The notes: generated by a model from the sequence alone, not told the origin. Shown: positions 18,514 through 29,170, counted from the stretch's first letter. The stretch: 64,000 bases of DNA from Nocardioides luteus (GCF_000960475.2 NZ_JZDQ02000011.1:62001-126000); one strand, 5' to 3'. A program made the numbers and translations.

Positions 18514-19298
18514 GCAGACGCTCCGGCGAAGGGCGCGATGACCATGCCCTCGGCCTCGAACAGCTCCCGGATGGCCGCGGCCATCCGGATGGCGCCGTCG
18601 CTGTCGCCGTGCACGCAGATCGAGTCGGCGCGTACGGCCACGTCGGTGCCGTCGATCGCCTCGACCACACCCTCTCGGGCGAGCCGCAGCATCCGGGCCG
18701 CGACCTCCTCGGCGTCGTGCAGGACCGCACCGGGCTCGGCGCGCGAGACCAGCTCGCCGCCGGGCGTGTAGGCGCGGTCCGCGAAGGCCTCGGCGGCCGT
18801 CGCAAGCCCGGCCTTCTCGGCGACGTCGAGCACGACGCCGCCCGCGAGCCCCAGCAGCACGAGGGACGGGTCGATCGCCTTGACCGCCGCGACCACGCTC
18901 CGCGCCTGCCGCTCGTCGCGGGCGATCGTGTTGTAGAGGGCGCCGTGCGGCTTCACGTAGCGGACAGCGCCGCCGACCGCGGTGGTCAGGCTGATCAGCG
19001 CGCCGAGCTGGTACTCGACGTGCGCCTGCAGGGTCGCGGACTCGATGTCCATGGCGCGGCGTCCGAAGTTCTCGTAGTCGCGATAGCCGGGGTGCGCGCC
19101 GATCGTGACGCCGTTGGCCACGGCGTCGGCGAGCGTCGTACGGATCCCTTCGGGGGTGCCGGCGTGGAACCCGCAGGCGACGTTGGCGCTCGAGACGATC
19201 CCGAGCATCGCCGCGTCGTCGGCGACCACCCGGTCGGGCGAGTTCTCGCCGAGGTCGGAGTTCAGGTCGATGGTTGCCTTGGTGTTCACGGTGCTCAC
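18510..19298 (-). CDS. pxpA: 5-oxoprolinase subunit A (LamB/YcsF family)
   Basis: The 262-residue protein has the family hallmarks DLNSDLGE near the N-terminus, [34 protein letters not shown] and SICVHGD near the C-terminus. PxpA works with PxpB and PxpC in ATP-dependent opening of 5-oxoproline to glutamate. GTG at 19298 overlaps the transporter's TGA (GTGA). A second in-frame GTG at 19289 is possible. Placement between transporter, DUF1445 and PxpBC supports the pathway. Confidence 0.9.
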   Translation of the reverse strand: MSTVNTKATIDLNSDLGENSPDRVVADDAAMLGIVSSANVACGFHAGTPEGIRTTLADAVANGVTIGAHPGYRDYENFGRRAMDIESATLQAHVEYQLGALISLTTAVGGAVRYVKPHGALYNTIARDERQARSVVAAVKAIDPSLVLLGLAGGVVLDVAEKAGLATAAEAFADRAYTPGGELVSRAEPGAVLHDAEEVAARMLRLAREGVVEAIDGTDVAVRADSICVHGDSDGAIRMAAAIRELFEAEGMVIAPFAGASA

Positions 19299-20551
19299 GC
19301 TCCAATGCCGATGAAGGCGAAGATCGGGCCGATCGAGACGACGCCCATGTACCAGCTGAGCAGGGTCGCGAGGGTCCCCAGGGCCAGCAGCCACACCGGG
19401 TAGCGGTAGCCGTGCAGGACGTCGCGCTGACGGAACCAGCCGACGTACATGAAGATCGTCATGCCGATCGGGAGGATCAGGCCGTTGAAACCGCCGACGA
19501 AGACCAGGATAGCCGCGGGCGCCGCGCCGATCAGCAGGTAGAGGACCAGGGAGACCACGATGAAGGCGACCGTCGCGACCTGCAGCCGCCACCCGGTTCC
19601 CAGCTTCTTGGAGAAGGTCGAGATGAACGTGGCCGAGGTGTAGGCGGCACCGATGACCGAGGTGATCGCCGCGGCCCAGAAGATCGCACCGAAGATGCGG
19701 ATGCCCGCGTCGCCGAGCACGGCACCGAACGCCTGGCCGGCCGGGTTGGCCGCCTGACTCGAGAAGTCGAGGGTGACGCCGGAGGCCACGACACCGAGGA
19801 TCGCCAGGAAGAGTACGTAGCGCATGATCCCGGTGACGAGGATGCCGCTCATCGAGGCCCGGTGGACGGCCGGCACGTGGTCGGGGCCGACGAGGCCGGA
19901 GTCGAGGTAGCGGTGGGCGCCGGCGTAGGTGATGTAGCCACCGACGGTGCCGCCCACGATCGTGGTGATGGTCGCGAAGTTGAGGGTGTCGGGCACGAAG
20001 GTCTGGCGCAGCGCGTCGCCGACCGGAGGCTGCGACGCGATCGCGACGAAGAGGGTCAGCCCGATCATCAGCAGACCGAGCCCGAGCACGACCATGTCGA
20101 CGACGCGGCCGGCCCGCTTGTACATGAAGATGCCGATCGCGAGCAGCGCCGAGAGCAGGCCGCCGATCTTCGGGTCGATGCCGAGCAGGGCGTTCAGGCC
20201 GAGCCCGGCGCCGGCGATGTTGCCGATGTTGAACGCCAGGCCACCGATCACGATCAGCGTCGCGAGCACGTGCCCGGAGAACGGCACGGCCTCGTTGGCC
20301 AGGTCCCCGGCTCGCTTGCCCGAGACCGTGATCAGGCGCCACACGTTCATCTGCAGCGCGAAGTCGATCAGGATCGAGGCCAGGATCGCGAACGCGAACG
20401 CCGCTCCGAGCTGGGCGGTGAACGTCGCGGTCTGGGTGATGAAACCGGGGCCGATGGCCGAGGTGGCCATCAGGAAGATGGCGCCGAGGATCGGTCCTCG
20501 GCGGGAGCGGGCGAATGTCTTCGCGCGCTCGGCGCTGGTCGTGTCAGTCAT
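19295..20551 (-). CDS. NRAMP-family transporter of the pxp operon (YcsG-like)
   Basis: The 418-residue integral membrane protein has about 11 hydrophobic helices and no signal peptide. The first helix region contains [12 protein letters not shown], a variant of the NRAMP helix-1 motif. The canonical metal-binding DPGN and MPH motifs are not visible, which suggests a substrate other than Mn/Fe. YcsG-like members occur with ycsF/ycsI/kip genes and may import an organic substrate or cation for the pathway. ATG 20551 follows AGGAG. It is the first gene of the operon, divergent from the GntR regulator. Confidence 0.8.
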   Translation of the reverse strand: MTDTTSAERAKTFARSRRGPILGAIFLMATSAIGPGFITQTATFTAQLGAAFAFAILASILIDFALQMNVWRLITVSGKRAGDLANEAVPFSGHVLATLIVIGGLAFNIGNIAGAGLGLNALLGIDPKIGGLLSALLAIGIFMYKRAGRVVDMVVLGLGLLMIGLTLFVAIASQPPVGDALRQTFVPDTLNFATITTIVGGTVGGYITYAGAHRYLDSGLVGPDHVPAVHRASMSGILVTGIMRYVLFLAILGVVASGVTLDFSSQAANPAGQAFGAVLGDAGIRIFGAIFWAAAITSVIGAAYTSATFISTFSKKLGTGWRLQVATVAFIVVSLVLYLLIGAAPAAILVFVGGFNGLILPIGMTIFMYVGWFRQRDVLHGYRYPVWLLALGTLATLLSWYMGVVSIGPIFAFIGIGA

Positions 20552-20620
20552 GGGGGACTCCTGCCATCTGCGGGCCGTGTGGTCGGGGCCACATTCTTGA
20601 TGTAGTACAGGATGACACCG

Positions 20621-20633
20621 ATTGTTCAACAAT
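20621..20633. promoter_or_regulatory. Candidate GntR/FCD operator
   Basis: ATTGTTCAACAAT is a perfect 13-bp palindrome between the divergent pxp operon and the GntR regulator. A second half-site, CGATTGTTCG, lies at about 20662-20671. FCD-type GntR regulators usually bind short dyads beside their own gene, so this is the best candidate for control of both transcripts. Confidence 0.6.
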
Positions 20634-20698
20634 GATAGTCGCGTCCGTTAAAAACGTGTTTCGATTGTTCGCGGATGCGATTCCCCTAGGATGCGGTC

Positions 20699-21340
20699 AT
20701 GCCCGATGCCGAGGACACCCTGACGAACGCGCTGCGCCGGCGGATCATCGACGGCGAGTTCGCGCCCGGCACCCGGCTCTCGGAGATCTCCCTCGCCGAA
20801 AAGCTCGGCGTCTCCCGCAACACGCTCCGTGAGGCGTTCCGCGTGCTCGCGGAGCAGGGGCTCATCGAGCACATCCCCCACCGCGGGGTCTCGGTCGCCT
20901 CACCCGGTGTGGCGGACGTCGTCGACATCTACCGCGCGCGCCGCTACGTCGAGCCTGCGGCCCTGGCCGCGGGCTCCCCACTGCACCCCGCGGTGGCCGC
21001 GATGCGCGAGGCTGTGGAACTGGGCGAGACCAGCCTCGAGGCGCGCGACTGGCGCACGGTCGGCACCGCCAACATGGCGTTCCACGACGCCATCGTCGCC
21101 CTCGCCGACAGCCCGCGCCTGGAGCGGCTCTTCCGCGACATCGCCGCCGAGCTGCGGCTCGCCTTCCTCGAGATCGACAACCCCGAGGCCCTGCACGCCC
21201 CGTTCGTCACCCGCAACCGCGCCCTCCTCGAGACCTTCCTCGACCAGGGTGGGCCCGCGGCCGCGGCCGAGCTGCAGGACTACCTCGTGCTCTCCGAGCG
21301 CACCGTCCTCGGCGCCTTCACCCGCCTGCGCCACGGCTAG
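20699..21340 (+). CDS. GntR family (FadR/FCD-type) transcriptional regulator
   Basis: The 213-residue protein has an N-terminal winged helix-turn-helix (about 1-70: RRRIIDGEFAPGTRLSE, LGVSRNTLREAFRVLAEQGL, HRGVSVA). A C-terminal all-helical FCD ligand-binding domain follows, with candidate metal ligands in HDAIVALADS. ATG 20699 follows AGGA. It is divergent from the pxp operon, with a palindrome (20621-20633) in the 147-bp gap, so it probably controls that operon in response to a small carboxylic or amino acid. Confidence 0.85.
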   Translation: MPDAEDTLTNALRRRIIDGEFAPGTRLSEISLAEKLGVSRNTLREAFRVLAEQGLIEHIPHRGVSVASPGVADVVDIYRARRYVEPAALAAGSPLHPAVAAMREAVELGETSLEARDWRTVGTANMAFHDAIVALADSPRLERLFRDIAAELRLAFLEIDNPEALHAPFVTRNRALLETFLDQGGPAAAAELQDYLVLSERTVLGAFTRLRHG

Positions 21341-21357
21341 GCCGGCCCGTTGTCGAG

Positions 21358-21424
21358 GGGGTAGTCCGGGAGCGAACTGCCCATTTACTGGCGAGTAATG
21401 GGCAGTTCGCTCCCGGACTACCCC
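21358..21424. terminator. 28-bp perfect hairpin between convergent genes
   Basis: Arms 21358-21385 and 21397-21424 pair perfectly over 28 bp. The stem continues for 3 bp beyond a one-base bulge. The hairpin lies between the convergent GntR gene (ends 21340) and the DoxX-like gene (ends 21441), so it can end both transcripts. The stem is unrelated in sequence to the other long hairpins here. Confidence 0.7.
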
Positions 21425-21440
21425 GACGATGCCCCCTACC

Positions 21441-21812
21441 TCAGGCGGTGACCAGGCCGCGCAGGCGCTCGTCGCGGGGCCAGGCGCCGGCCCAGACCAG
21501 GACGGCGGTGGCGATCGCGAAGACAGTGTTGAAGGCCGGCTGCCCGAAGACCAGGTTCACGGTGACCGCGCCGCCCAGGTAGGCGGTGATCAGGACCGTT
21601 CCCATCGCCCGGGTGGCCGGGAGGTGGTAGGCGATCAACGACAGGCCCAGGACGGCACCGCAGACGACCGGGAACCAGTCCGGAGCGCCGATCTTGTCGT
21701 TGAAGTCCGTCACGGGCCCGACCCGCAGCAGGTGCGTGACGATGTCGAAGCCGAGGAACAGGGTGACCAGGGCGGTGATGACCCAGCCGGCTCGTTGTGC
21801 GTTGGTGCTCAT
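21441..21812 (-). CDS. Small four-helix membrane protein, DoxX-like
   Basis: The 123-residue protein has four predicted membrane helices: WVITALVTLFLGFDIVTHLL, WFPVVCGAVLGLSLIAYHL, AMGTVLITAYLGGAVTVNLV and TVFAIATAVLVWAGAW. ATG 21812 follows GAGGAG. Length and topology match the DoxX-like (DUF6069/DoxX) small membrane proteins common in actinobacteria. The function of these is mostly unknown, with some linked to redox stress. It is monocistronic. Confidence 0.72.
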   Translation of the reverse strand: MSTNAQRAGWVITALVTLFLGFDIVTHLLRVGPVTDFNDKIGAPDWFPVVCGAVLGLSLIAYHLPATRAMGTVLITAYLGGAVTVNLVFGQPAFNTVFAIATAVLVWAGAWPRDERLRGLVTA

Positions 21813-21905
21813 CTCGATCTCCTCGGAGGTGGGTGGTGATGCTCTTACCCACGCGTCGAGCGTGCACCGGCGATCTCGACATCGCCTCTCACCATTTTTC
21901 TGCCG

Positions 21906-22538
21906 TCATCTCGTCAGGGCCTTGGCGGCGACCTTCAGGTCCGCGACCAGACCGTCGTACGTCTCCTGCCTCTGGTCCTCTGCTCGCAGGACCGCGGAGG
22001 GGTGGGTCGTCGCGAGGACCCACGGGTCGAGGCTCGCCGTGGCGATGGCATCGGGCCACTCGAGGAGGTGGCCGCGCGCCTCGCCGACGCGGAAGGACGA
22101 GCCGTAGAGCGCCTTGCCGGCGGTGCCACCGAGCAGGACGACGCCGGTGGGACGTACCAGGTCCAGCTCGGCCGCCAGCCACGGCGCACAGGCGCCGACC
22201 TGCTTGCTGGTGGGCGACTGGTGGATGCGGCGCTTGCCGGAGAGACGGTGGCGGAAGTGCTTGACCACGTTCGTCGTGTACGTCGCCTCCGGGTCGATCC
22301 CGGCATCCGCGAGCGCCTCGTGGAGGATGCCGCCCGCCGGACCGACGAACGGCTCGCCCTCGCGGTCCTCCCGGTCACCCGGCTGCTCGCCGAGCAGCAT
22401 CAACGGGGCGGGCGTCGGCCCCTCGCCCATCACACCCTGGGTGGCGTCCCGATAGAGCTCGCAGCCGCGGCAGTCCTGCACGGCGCTGCGCAGCTCGGCC
22501 AGCGTCGGTGACTCCGGCACCCACTCCGCGGCGCTCAC
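21906..22538 (-). CDS. udgX: UdgX-type uracil-DNA binding protein / glycosylase
   Basis: The 210-residue protein belongs to the uracil-DNA glycosylase superfamily, with an early Fe-S cysteine pair (DCRGCELY), active-site GEQPGDREDREGEPFVGPAG and C-terminal THPSAVLR. KRRIH in the middle is the diagnostic insertion of UdgX. Its His forms a covalent bond to the deoxyribose after uracil excision, trapping the protein on DNA. GTG 22538 overlaps the stop of the DUF3140 gene (GTGA), so the pair is co-translated. Family 4 UDG is less likely because it lacks KRRIH. Confidence 0.92.
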   Translation of the reverse strand: MSAAEWVPESPTLAELRSAVQDCRGCELYRDATQGVMGEGPTPAPLMLLGEQPGDREDREGEPFVGPAGGILHEALADAGIDPEATYTTNVVKHFRHRLSGKRRIHQSPTSKQVGACAPWLAAELDLVRPTGVVLLGGTAGKALYGSSFRVGEARGHLLEWPDAIATASLDPWVLATTHPSAVLRAEDQRQETYDGLVADLKVAAKALTR

Positions 22539-22876
22539 GAGCCCAGCGGGTCGTGGCCGACGTTCATCAGCCGGCGCCGCCAGCGCGCATCGCCCGCGGT
22601 GGGCTCCCACTGGCCGGTGTCCCCGCCACGCAGATCGGTGACCTTGTCGACGACGCGCCGCATCACGTCCACGTCGTCACGGGTGAGGTCGGCGCGGCGC
22701 TTGCCGAGGATGTCGGCCACTCGGTGGCCGAGCTCGCTGCCGGCCTGGTCCGGCTCGGCCTCGGTCGTCTCCCCCGCGCCCTGCACGGCGAGCCACTTCC
22801 GCAGGTCGCGCGAGGTCATGTTCACCGCGCGGTGGAAGTTCTCCCAGAGCCTGTCATCGACGATCGTCTCGGCCAT
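22535..22876 (-). CDS. DUF3140 family protein
   Basis: The 113-residue soluble protein has conserved segments FHRAVNMTSRDLRKWL, GHRVADILGKRRADLTRDD and WRRRLMNVGHDP, matching DUF3140. ATG 22876 follows AGGAGG. The stop is coupled (GTGA) to udgX. Family function is unknown. Its basic, helical character and pairing with a DNA-repair protein suggest a link to nucleic acid, which is inference only. Confidence 0.78.
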   Translation of the reverse strand: MAETIVDDRLWENFHRAVNMTSRDLRKWLAVQGAGETTEAEPDQAGSELGHRVADILGKRRADLTRDDVDVMRRVVDKVTDLRGGDTGQWEPTAGDARWRRRLMNVGHDPLGS

Positions 22877-22942
22877 GTCGTGCCTCCTGCCTGATCGACT
22901 GCTCGGGGTCCGGTACCCACCCCGGCGACCAGGCACACGGCA

Positions 22943-23983
22943 TCATTCCAGGAGAGCCTGGGCCTCCGGGGAGTCGTAGAAGCTGGAGAGCCGGCGACGG
23001 ATCAGCTGCTCGAGGACGCCCGCCTCGGCGAGCGCCTCGATCACCGGCGGGCCGAAGCGGAGGGCCTCCTCGACCAGGTCGTCCCGGCCCAGACCCCACT
23101 CCTCCAGAAGCCGGTCGAGGGTGAAGCTCCCGTAGGTGTCGAAGAAGAAGTCGACGCCGGTGTCGACCAGCGCCTGCAGGTACTCGGAGTCCCGGACATC
23201 GAGCCAGACCTGGTAGCCCCCGACGAAGAGCGCGACCAGCTGCTCGTCGTCGACGAGGTCGGCGAGCTCGCGCACCGGGCGGGTCGCGAGCACGTCCCAG
23301 ACCTCCAGCAGGGCGTCACGCACCTCCTCGTCGGTCACCGAGCTGGCCGCGGTGTCGGAGAGATAGCCGAGCAGCGCCCCGGCGCCGCGCTCGGCGAGCT
23401 CGCGGGCGCTCTGGTCGACGGCAGCGCCGACCGGGGTGCCCTTCACCGTGTCCGCCATCCGGCCGGCCACGCGCTCGGCGATCGAGAAGCCGAACGCACC
23501 ACCCGGAAGGTTGTCGGCGAGCCGGCGGCCGGTGTCGACGGCACCCCGGGCCGTGCCGCGCACCAAGGTGCCGACGCCGGCCTGGACCCCGGAGTTCTCG
23601 GCCAGGCTCCGCAGGACCTGCTGGCGCAGCGTACGCATCTCGACGAGGACCGCGACCAGCTCGGCGATCCGCGGCCGGCTGACCACCTTGCCCAACTGCG
23701 TGTCGTTGGCGGGGTGCGCCCTGAGCCGCGTCGCGATCGCCCCCGCGACCTCCGGGATCGCTCCCGGGAGCCGGAAGGTGCTGACGTACTTCAGCGCGAC
23801 CTCCTTGATCAGGTCGCGCGGCATCACCTGGTCCAGCGTCAGCTCGCTGGCAGCGCGCAGCGCGAAGTCGATCTCGCCGGTGACGAGATCGAGGAAACGT
23901 ACGCCACGGATCGCCGCCATCTCGTGGGCGACATGGGCGTCGAGGAGTCGTCGAGCGAGGTCCGGCTCAGTCATGGTGGACAT
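22943..23983 (-). CDS. Conserved hypothetical actinobacterial protein (346 aa)
   Basis: The 346-residue protein is largely alpha-helical and acidic, with no signal peptide. A Gly/Ala-rich central segment near residues 140-215 (GTLVRGTARGAVDTGRRLADN, then GAGALLGYL) could be amphipathic or membrane-associated. The C-terminal third has regular helices ending RRRLSSFYDSPEAQALLE. ATG 23983 and 23974 are both possible starts. I recognise no named domain. It lies 27 bp after guaA in the divergent-free minus-strand run and may be co-transcribed with guaA. Confidence 0.6.
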   Translation of the reverse strand: MSTMTEPDLARRLLDAHVAHEMAAIRGVRFLDLVTGEIDFALRAASELTLDQVMPRDLIKEVALKYVSTFRLPGAIPEVAGAIATRLRAHPANDTQLGKVVSRPRIAELVAVLVEMRTLRQQVLRSLAENSGVQAGVGTLVRGTARGAVDTGRRLADNLPGGAFGFSIAERVAGRMADTVKGTPVGAAVDQSARELAERGAGALLGYLSDTAASSVTDEEVRDALLEVWDVLATRPVRELADLVDDEQLVALFVGGYQVWLDVRDSEYLQALVDTGVDFFFDTYGSFTLDRLLEEWGLGRDDLVEEALRFGPPVIEALAEAGVLEQLIRRRLSSFYDSPEAQALLE

Positions 23984-24010
23984 TGTCCACGGCCGGGACC
24001 GCTCGACGAC

Positions 24011-25585
<1,575 letters not shown>

Positions 25586-25628
25586 GCACGAATCCTAACG
25601 ACGGGTCGCGTCGTCCGTGAAATGCACC

Positions 25629-25732
25629 AGGGCCCGGCCGGGGAGGGAGGTGGCCGGGCCCTGATTGCCCGAGGCAGAACTGTCCCGGACGTAAGACCCG
25701 GCATGTATTAGGGAGGGAGCAATCCCGGGTCT
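25629..25732 (-). ncRNA. 6C-type small RNA (two hairpins with C-rich loops)
   Basis: On the minus strand the segment folds into two hairpins. The first pairs 25725-25732 with 25694-25701 (8 bp) around a loop with CUCCCUCCC. The second pairs 25652-25662 with 25629-25639 (11 bp) around a 12-nt loop with ACCUCCCUCCCC. Two stem-loops with runs of cytosine in both loops are the definition of the actinobacterial 6C RNA family. The second stem may double as terminator. It lies between the ChoD-type gene and guaA. An independent sRNA and a guaA 5'-UTR element are both possible. Ends are approximate. Confidence 0.75.
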
Positions 25733-25832
25733 GATCACTCCAACGACCCCTCTTAACCACAGTTACGGGTCAACTAAAAACTTCCTGCCAGAAACTTCCG
25801 GCGAAGTCTGTTTCACCAACACAACACTTCGG

Positions 25833-27551
25833 TCACGAGACGTCAACGATGGGCAGCTGCAGCGCGGCCGGCGCGGTCGCCGGCACCGCGGGCGAGGCCG
25901 GCCGGACCGGCTGGATCCGGGCATAGCCCGCACCCAGCGCCGGGCGCGGGTCGGCCTGGTCCTTGTTGGGCCAGAACGCCATCGCCCGCTCGGCCTGCGC
26001 GGTGATCGTCAGCGACGGGTTCACGCCCAGGTTGGCCGAGATGGCGGAGCCGTCGACGACGTGCAGCCCCTCGTAGCCGTAGAGCCGCTGGTAGGGGTCG
26101 ATCACCCCGGTCTCCACCGAGTCGCCGATGGTGCAGCCACCGATGAAGTGGGCGGTCATCGGCTTGTTGAACGGCTCCCCGATGGTGCCACCGGCATAGC
26201 CCGGCTTCTCCCCCGAGCTCATCACCCCGGCCATCTTCCGCACGGCGTCCAGGCCGGCGGGGATCCAGGTCGGGTTGGGCTTGCCGTGGCCCTGCTTCGA
26301 CGACATCCGCCACCCGAAGATCGTCCGCTTCGGGAAGGTCGTGATCGAGTTGTCGAGCGCCTGCATGACCAGCGCGATGACGGTGCGCTCGGACCAGTGC
26401 TTGAAGTCGTAGAACGTACGCAGCGACCGCCGCTGAAGCCACATCTCCTTGAGCCACCGCCGGAACCGCCGGGGACCACCTTCGGTGAGCACCGTCTGCA
26501 TGGCCGCGATCGCGTTGCTGCCGTGGCCGTAGCGGACCGGCTCGATGTGGGTGTGCTCGTCGGGGTGCCACGAGGAGGTGATCGCCACGCCCTCGGTGTA
26601 GTCGATGGCGGTGTCCGGGGCGATTGCGCCGAGGATCGACTCGGAGTTGGTGCGGGTCAGCTCACCCAGGCGCGGGGAGATCTGCGGGAGGTCGCCGGTG
26701 CGCTTGAGCTTGTGGAGCAGCTTCTGGGTGCCGAGCGAGGCCGCCGAGAAGATCACCTGATCGGCGGTGAACTTCCGGGTCCGGCCCAGGCCCAGCTTGG
26801 CCTTCGTGGAGCGGGTCTCGATGACGTACCCGGTTCCGGTCCTGGCCGGGTAGACGCGGGTGACCGTGGTCAGCGGGTGCACCTCGGCGCCGTTCTTCTC
26901 GGCCAGGTAGAGGTAGTTCTTGACCAGGGTGTTCTTCGCGTTGTGGCGACAGCCGGTCATGCACTCGCCGCAGTCGATGCAGGCACGCCGGTCGGGGCCC
27001 TCGCCACCGAAGTAGGGGTCCGCGACCTCCTGCCCGGGCACCTGGCCCGGCCCGCCGAAGAAGACGCCGACCGGCGCCTTGTGGAAGGTGTCGCCGCGAC
27101 CCGACTCGGCCGCGACCTTCTGCATGACCTCGTCGGCCGGGGTCATGTTGGGGTAGAGGTTGACGCCGAGCATGCGCTTGGCCTGCTCGTAGTAGGGGGC
27201 GAGCTCGTCCTTCCAGTCGGTGATGTGGCTCCAGGAAGGGTCCTCGTAGAACGGGTCGAGCGGCTCGTAGAGGGTGTTGGCGTAGACCAGCGAGCCGCCG
27301 CCGACCCCGGCGCCGGCCATGATCACGGCGTCCTTGACCATGTCGATGCGCTGGATGCCGTAGCAGCCGATCGCCGGCGCCCAGAGGTATTTGCGCAGGT
27401 CGAACGAGGTGTTGGGCAGCTCGTCGTCGGCGAACCGGCGACCGGCCTCGACCACCCCGACCTTGTAGCCCTTCTCCGTCAGCCGCAGCGCGGAGACCGA
27501 GCCGCCGAACCCCGACCCGATGACGAGGACGTCGTAGTGACTCCCGCTCAT
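25833..27551 (-). CDS. choD: ChoD-type GMC oxidoreductase
   Basis: The 572-residue flavoprotein has the FAD dinucleotide-binding motif IGSGFGGSVSALRL at residues 10-23, GAGVGGGSLVYAN near 90-100 and a C-terminal GMC signature VVDGSAISANLGVNPSLTI. The cysteine cluster CIDCGECMTGC near residue 230 marks the mycobacterial ChoD-like branch and is absent from classical secreted cholesterol oxidases. There is no signal peptide. ATG 27551 overlaps the aldehyde dehydrogenase stop (ATGA). Orthology to Rv3409c-type proteins is likely from sequence and gua-region synteny, but cholesterol oxidase activity of that branch is doubtful. Confidence 0.85.
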   Translation of the reverse strand: MSGSHYDVLVIGSGFGGSVSALRLTEKGYKVGVVEAGRRFADDELPNTSFDLRKYLWAPAIGCYGIQRIDMVKDAVIMAGAGVGGGSLVYANTLYEPLDPFYEDPSWSHITDWKDELAPYYEQAKRMLGVNLYPNMTPADEVMQKVAAESGRGDTFHKAPVGVFFGGPGQVPGQEVADPYFGGEGPDRRACIDCGECMTGCRHNAKNTLVKNYLYLAEKNGAEVHPLTTVTRVYPARTGTGYVIETRSTKAKLGLGRTRKFTADQVIFSAASLGTQKLLHKLKRTGDLPQISPRLGELTRTNSESILGAIAPDTAIDYTEGVAITSSWHPDEHTHIEPVRYGHGSNAIAAMQTVLTEGGPRRFRRWLKEMWLQRRSLRTFYDFKHWSERTVIALVMQALDNSITTFPKRTIFGWRMSSKQGHGKPNPTWIPAGLDAVRKMAGVMSSGEKPGYAGGTIGEPFNKPMTAHFIGGCTIGDSVETGVIDPYQRLYGYEGLHVVDGSAISANLGVNPSLTITAQAERAMAFWPNKDQADPRPALGAGYARIQPVRPASPAVPATAPAALQLPIVDVS

Positions 27552-29170
27552 GCGCGGCCCAGCGACTTCAGCACCCGCAGCGAGGCGGTCATGAACTTGG
27601 CGTACGCCTGGTCGCTCATCCCGAACTGCGGGGCGAAGCGCAGCACGGCCTGGGAGGCGACCGACTGGGTCTCGGTGTAGCGCAGGATGCCCTCGACACC
27701 CTGGCGGCGGCCCTGGCCGGACTCGCGCATGCCGCCCATCGGGGCGTCGATGCTCGCGAAGGTGGCGCCGAAGGCCTCGTTGATGTTGATCGTGCCGCAC
27801 TTGATCTGGCGGGCGATGCGGCGGGCGCGGGCGGTGTCGCGGCTGTAGATCGAGCCGTTGAGGCCGTACTCACCGTCGTTGGCGCGCTGGATCGCCTCTT
27901 CCTCGCTGTGGAAGCGGTAGATCGAGACGACCGGACCGAAGGTCTCGTTGCCGAAGCAGGTCATCTCCGGGGTGACGCCCTCGAGGATGGTCGGCTCGAA
28001 GAAGAACGGCGCCAGGTCGGGACGGGCCTTGCCGCCGGCGAGCACGCGCGCACCCTTGGAGACGGCGTCCTCGACGTGGGCGGTCGCGGTGTCGACCTGG
28101 GCCTGCGAGATCAGGGTGCCCATGTCGTTCTCCCACCCGAGGGTGGCCCCGAGGGTCATCGCCTGGGTGCGGGCGACGAAGCGCTCCACGAACCGGTCGT
28201 AGATCTTGTCGTCGACGAAGAGCCGCTCGACACTCACGCACAGCTGGCCGGAGTTGGAGAAGACCGCGCGGGTCGCACCCTCGGCCGCCTTCTCGATGTC
28301 GGCGTCCTTCAGGATCAGCATCGGGTTCTTGCCGCCGAGTTCGAGGCTGGCGCCGATCAGCCTCTCCGCGGCCTGCTTGGCGACGAGCTTGCCGGTGTTG
28401 GTCGAGCCGGTGAAGCAGACGTAGTCGGCGCGCTGGATGATGCTGGTGCCGATCTTCGAGCCCGGGCCCGCGACGACGGTCCACAGGTTCTCCGGGAGCC
28501 CGGCCTCCTCGAGCAACTCGGCGCCGAGGAGCGCGCTGAGCATGGTCTGGGAGTCGGGCTTGATGACCACCGCGTTGCCGGCGGCGATCGCGGCCAGGCC
28601 GTCGCACAGCGCCATCGTGAACGGGTAGTTCCACGGGCTGATGATGCCGACGACGCCCTTGGGGACGTGGTTGAGCTCGACCCGGGTCAGCACCGGGATG
28701 ACGCCGAGCTTGCGCTCGGTGTCGAGGATCTTGCTGCTCTTCCGCCCGTAGTAGCGGGCGGTCAGCGCGATGTGCAGCGGCTCGTCGAAGGCGTGCTTGC
28801 GAGCCTTGCCCGACTCCAGCACGATCAGGTCGAGGATCTCGTCCTGCCGGTCGAGGACGAGGTCGTGCAGCTTGATCAGGATGCGCTCGCGCTCGGCGAC
28901 CGGGGTCGCGGCCCACTTCTCCTGCGCGACCCGGGCCTTGGCGAAGGCACCGGCGACGTCGTCGTCGCTCGACTGCGGGATGTGCGCCAGCGGCGCCCCG
29001 TTGAGCGGACTGATGACCTCGTGACTCTCCCCGGTCGTCGCCACCACGCGGCCGGTCAGGCGGGAGACGTAGTCAGGCTCGAGGGCCAGGGACGCGGCGG
29101 CGTCGTGCTCGGGATCGAGCGGGCCCTCGACGATCGGGCCGCCGGAAGAAGTCGGGTTGGATGCGCTCAT
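27548..29170 (-). CDS. gabD2: Succinic semialdehyde dehydrogenase (NADP-type)
   Basis: The 540-residue aldehyde dehydrogenase has ISPWNYPF, FTGSTNTGK, the general base Glu in LELGGKNP and catalytic Cys in NSGQLCVSVERL, ending in an ALDH C-terminal GGMRESGQGRRQG region. An N-terminal extension of about 40 residues and overall length match actinobacterial GabD2. It oxidises succinic semialdehyde or another aldehyde to the acid. Its stop overlaps the ChoD-type start, so an aldehyde made by an alcohol oxidase could be passed on. Substrate inference is moderate. Confidence 0.85.
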   Translation of the reverse strand: MSASNPTSSGGPIVEGPLDPEHDAAASLALEPDYVSRLTGRVVATTGESHEVISPLNGAPLAHIPQSSDDDVAGAFAKARVAQEKWAATPVAERERILIKLHDLVLDRQDEILDLIVLESGKARKHAFDEPLHIALTARYYGRKSSKILDTERKLGVIPVLTRVELNHVPKGVVGIISPWNYPFTMALCDGLAAIAAGNAVVIKPDSQTMLSALLGAELLEEAGLPENLWTVVAGPGSKIGTSIIQRADYVCFTGSTNTGKLVAKQAAERLIGASLELGGKNPMLILKDADIEKAAEGATRAVFSNSGQLCVSVERLFVDDKIYDRFVERFVARTQAMTLGATLGWENDMGTLISQAQVDTATAHVEDAVSKGARVLAGGKARPDLAPFFFEPTILEGVTPEMTCFGNETFGPVVSIYRFHSEEEAIQRANDGEYGLNGSIYSRDTARARRIARQIKCGTININEAFGATFASIDAPMGGMRESGQGRRQGVEGILRYTETQSVASQAVLRFAPQFGMSDQAYAKFMTASLRVLKSLGRA

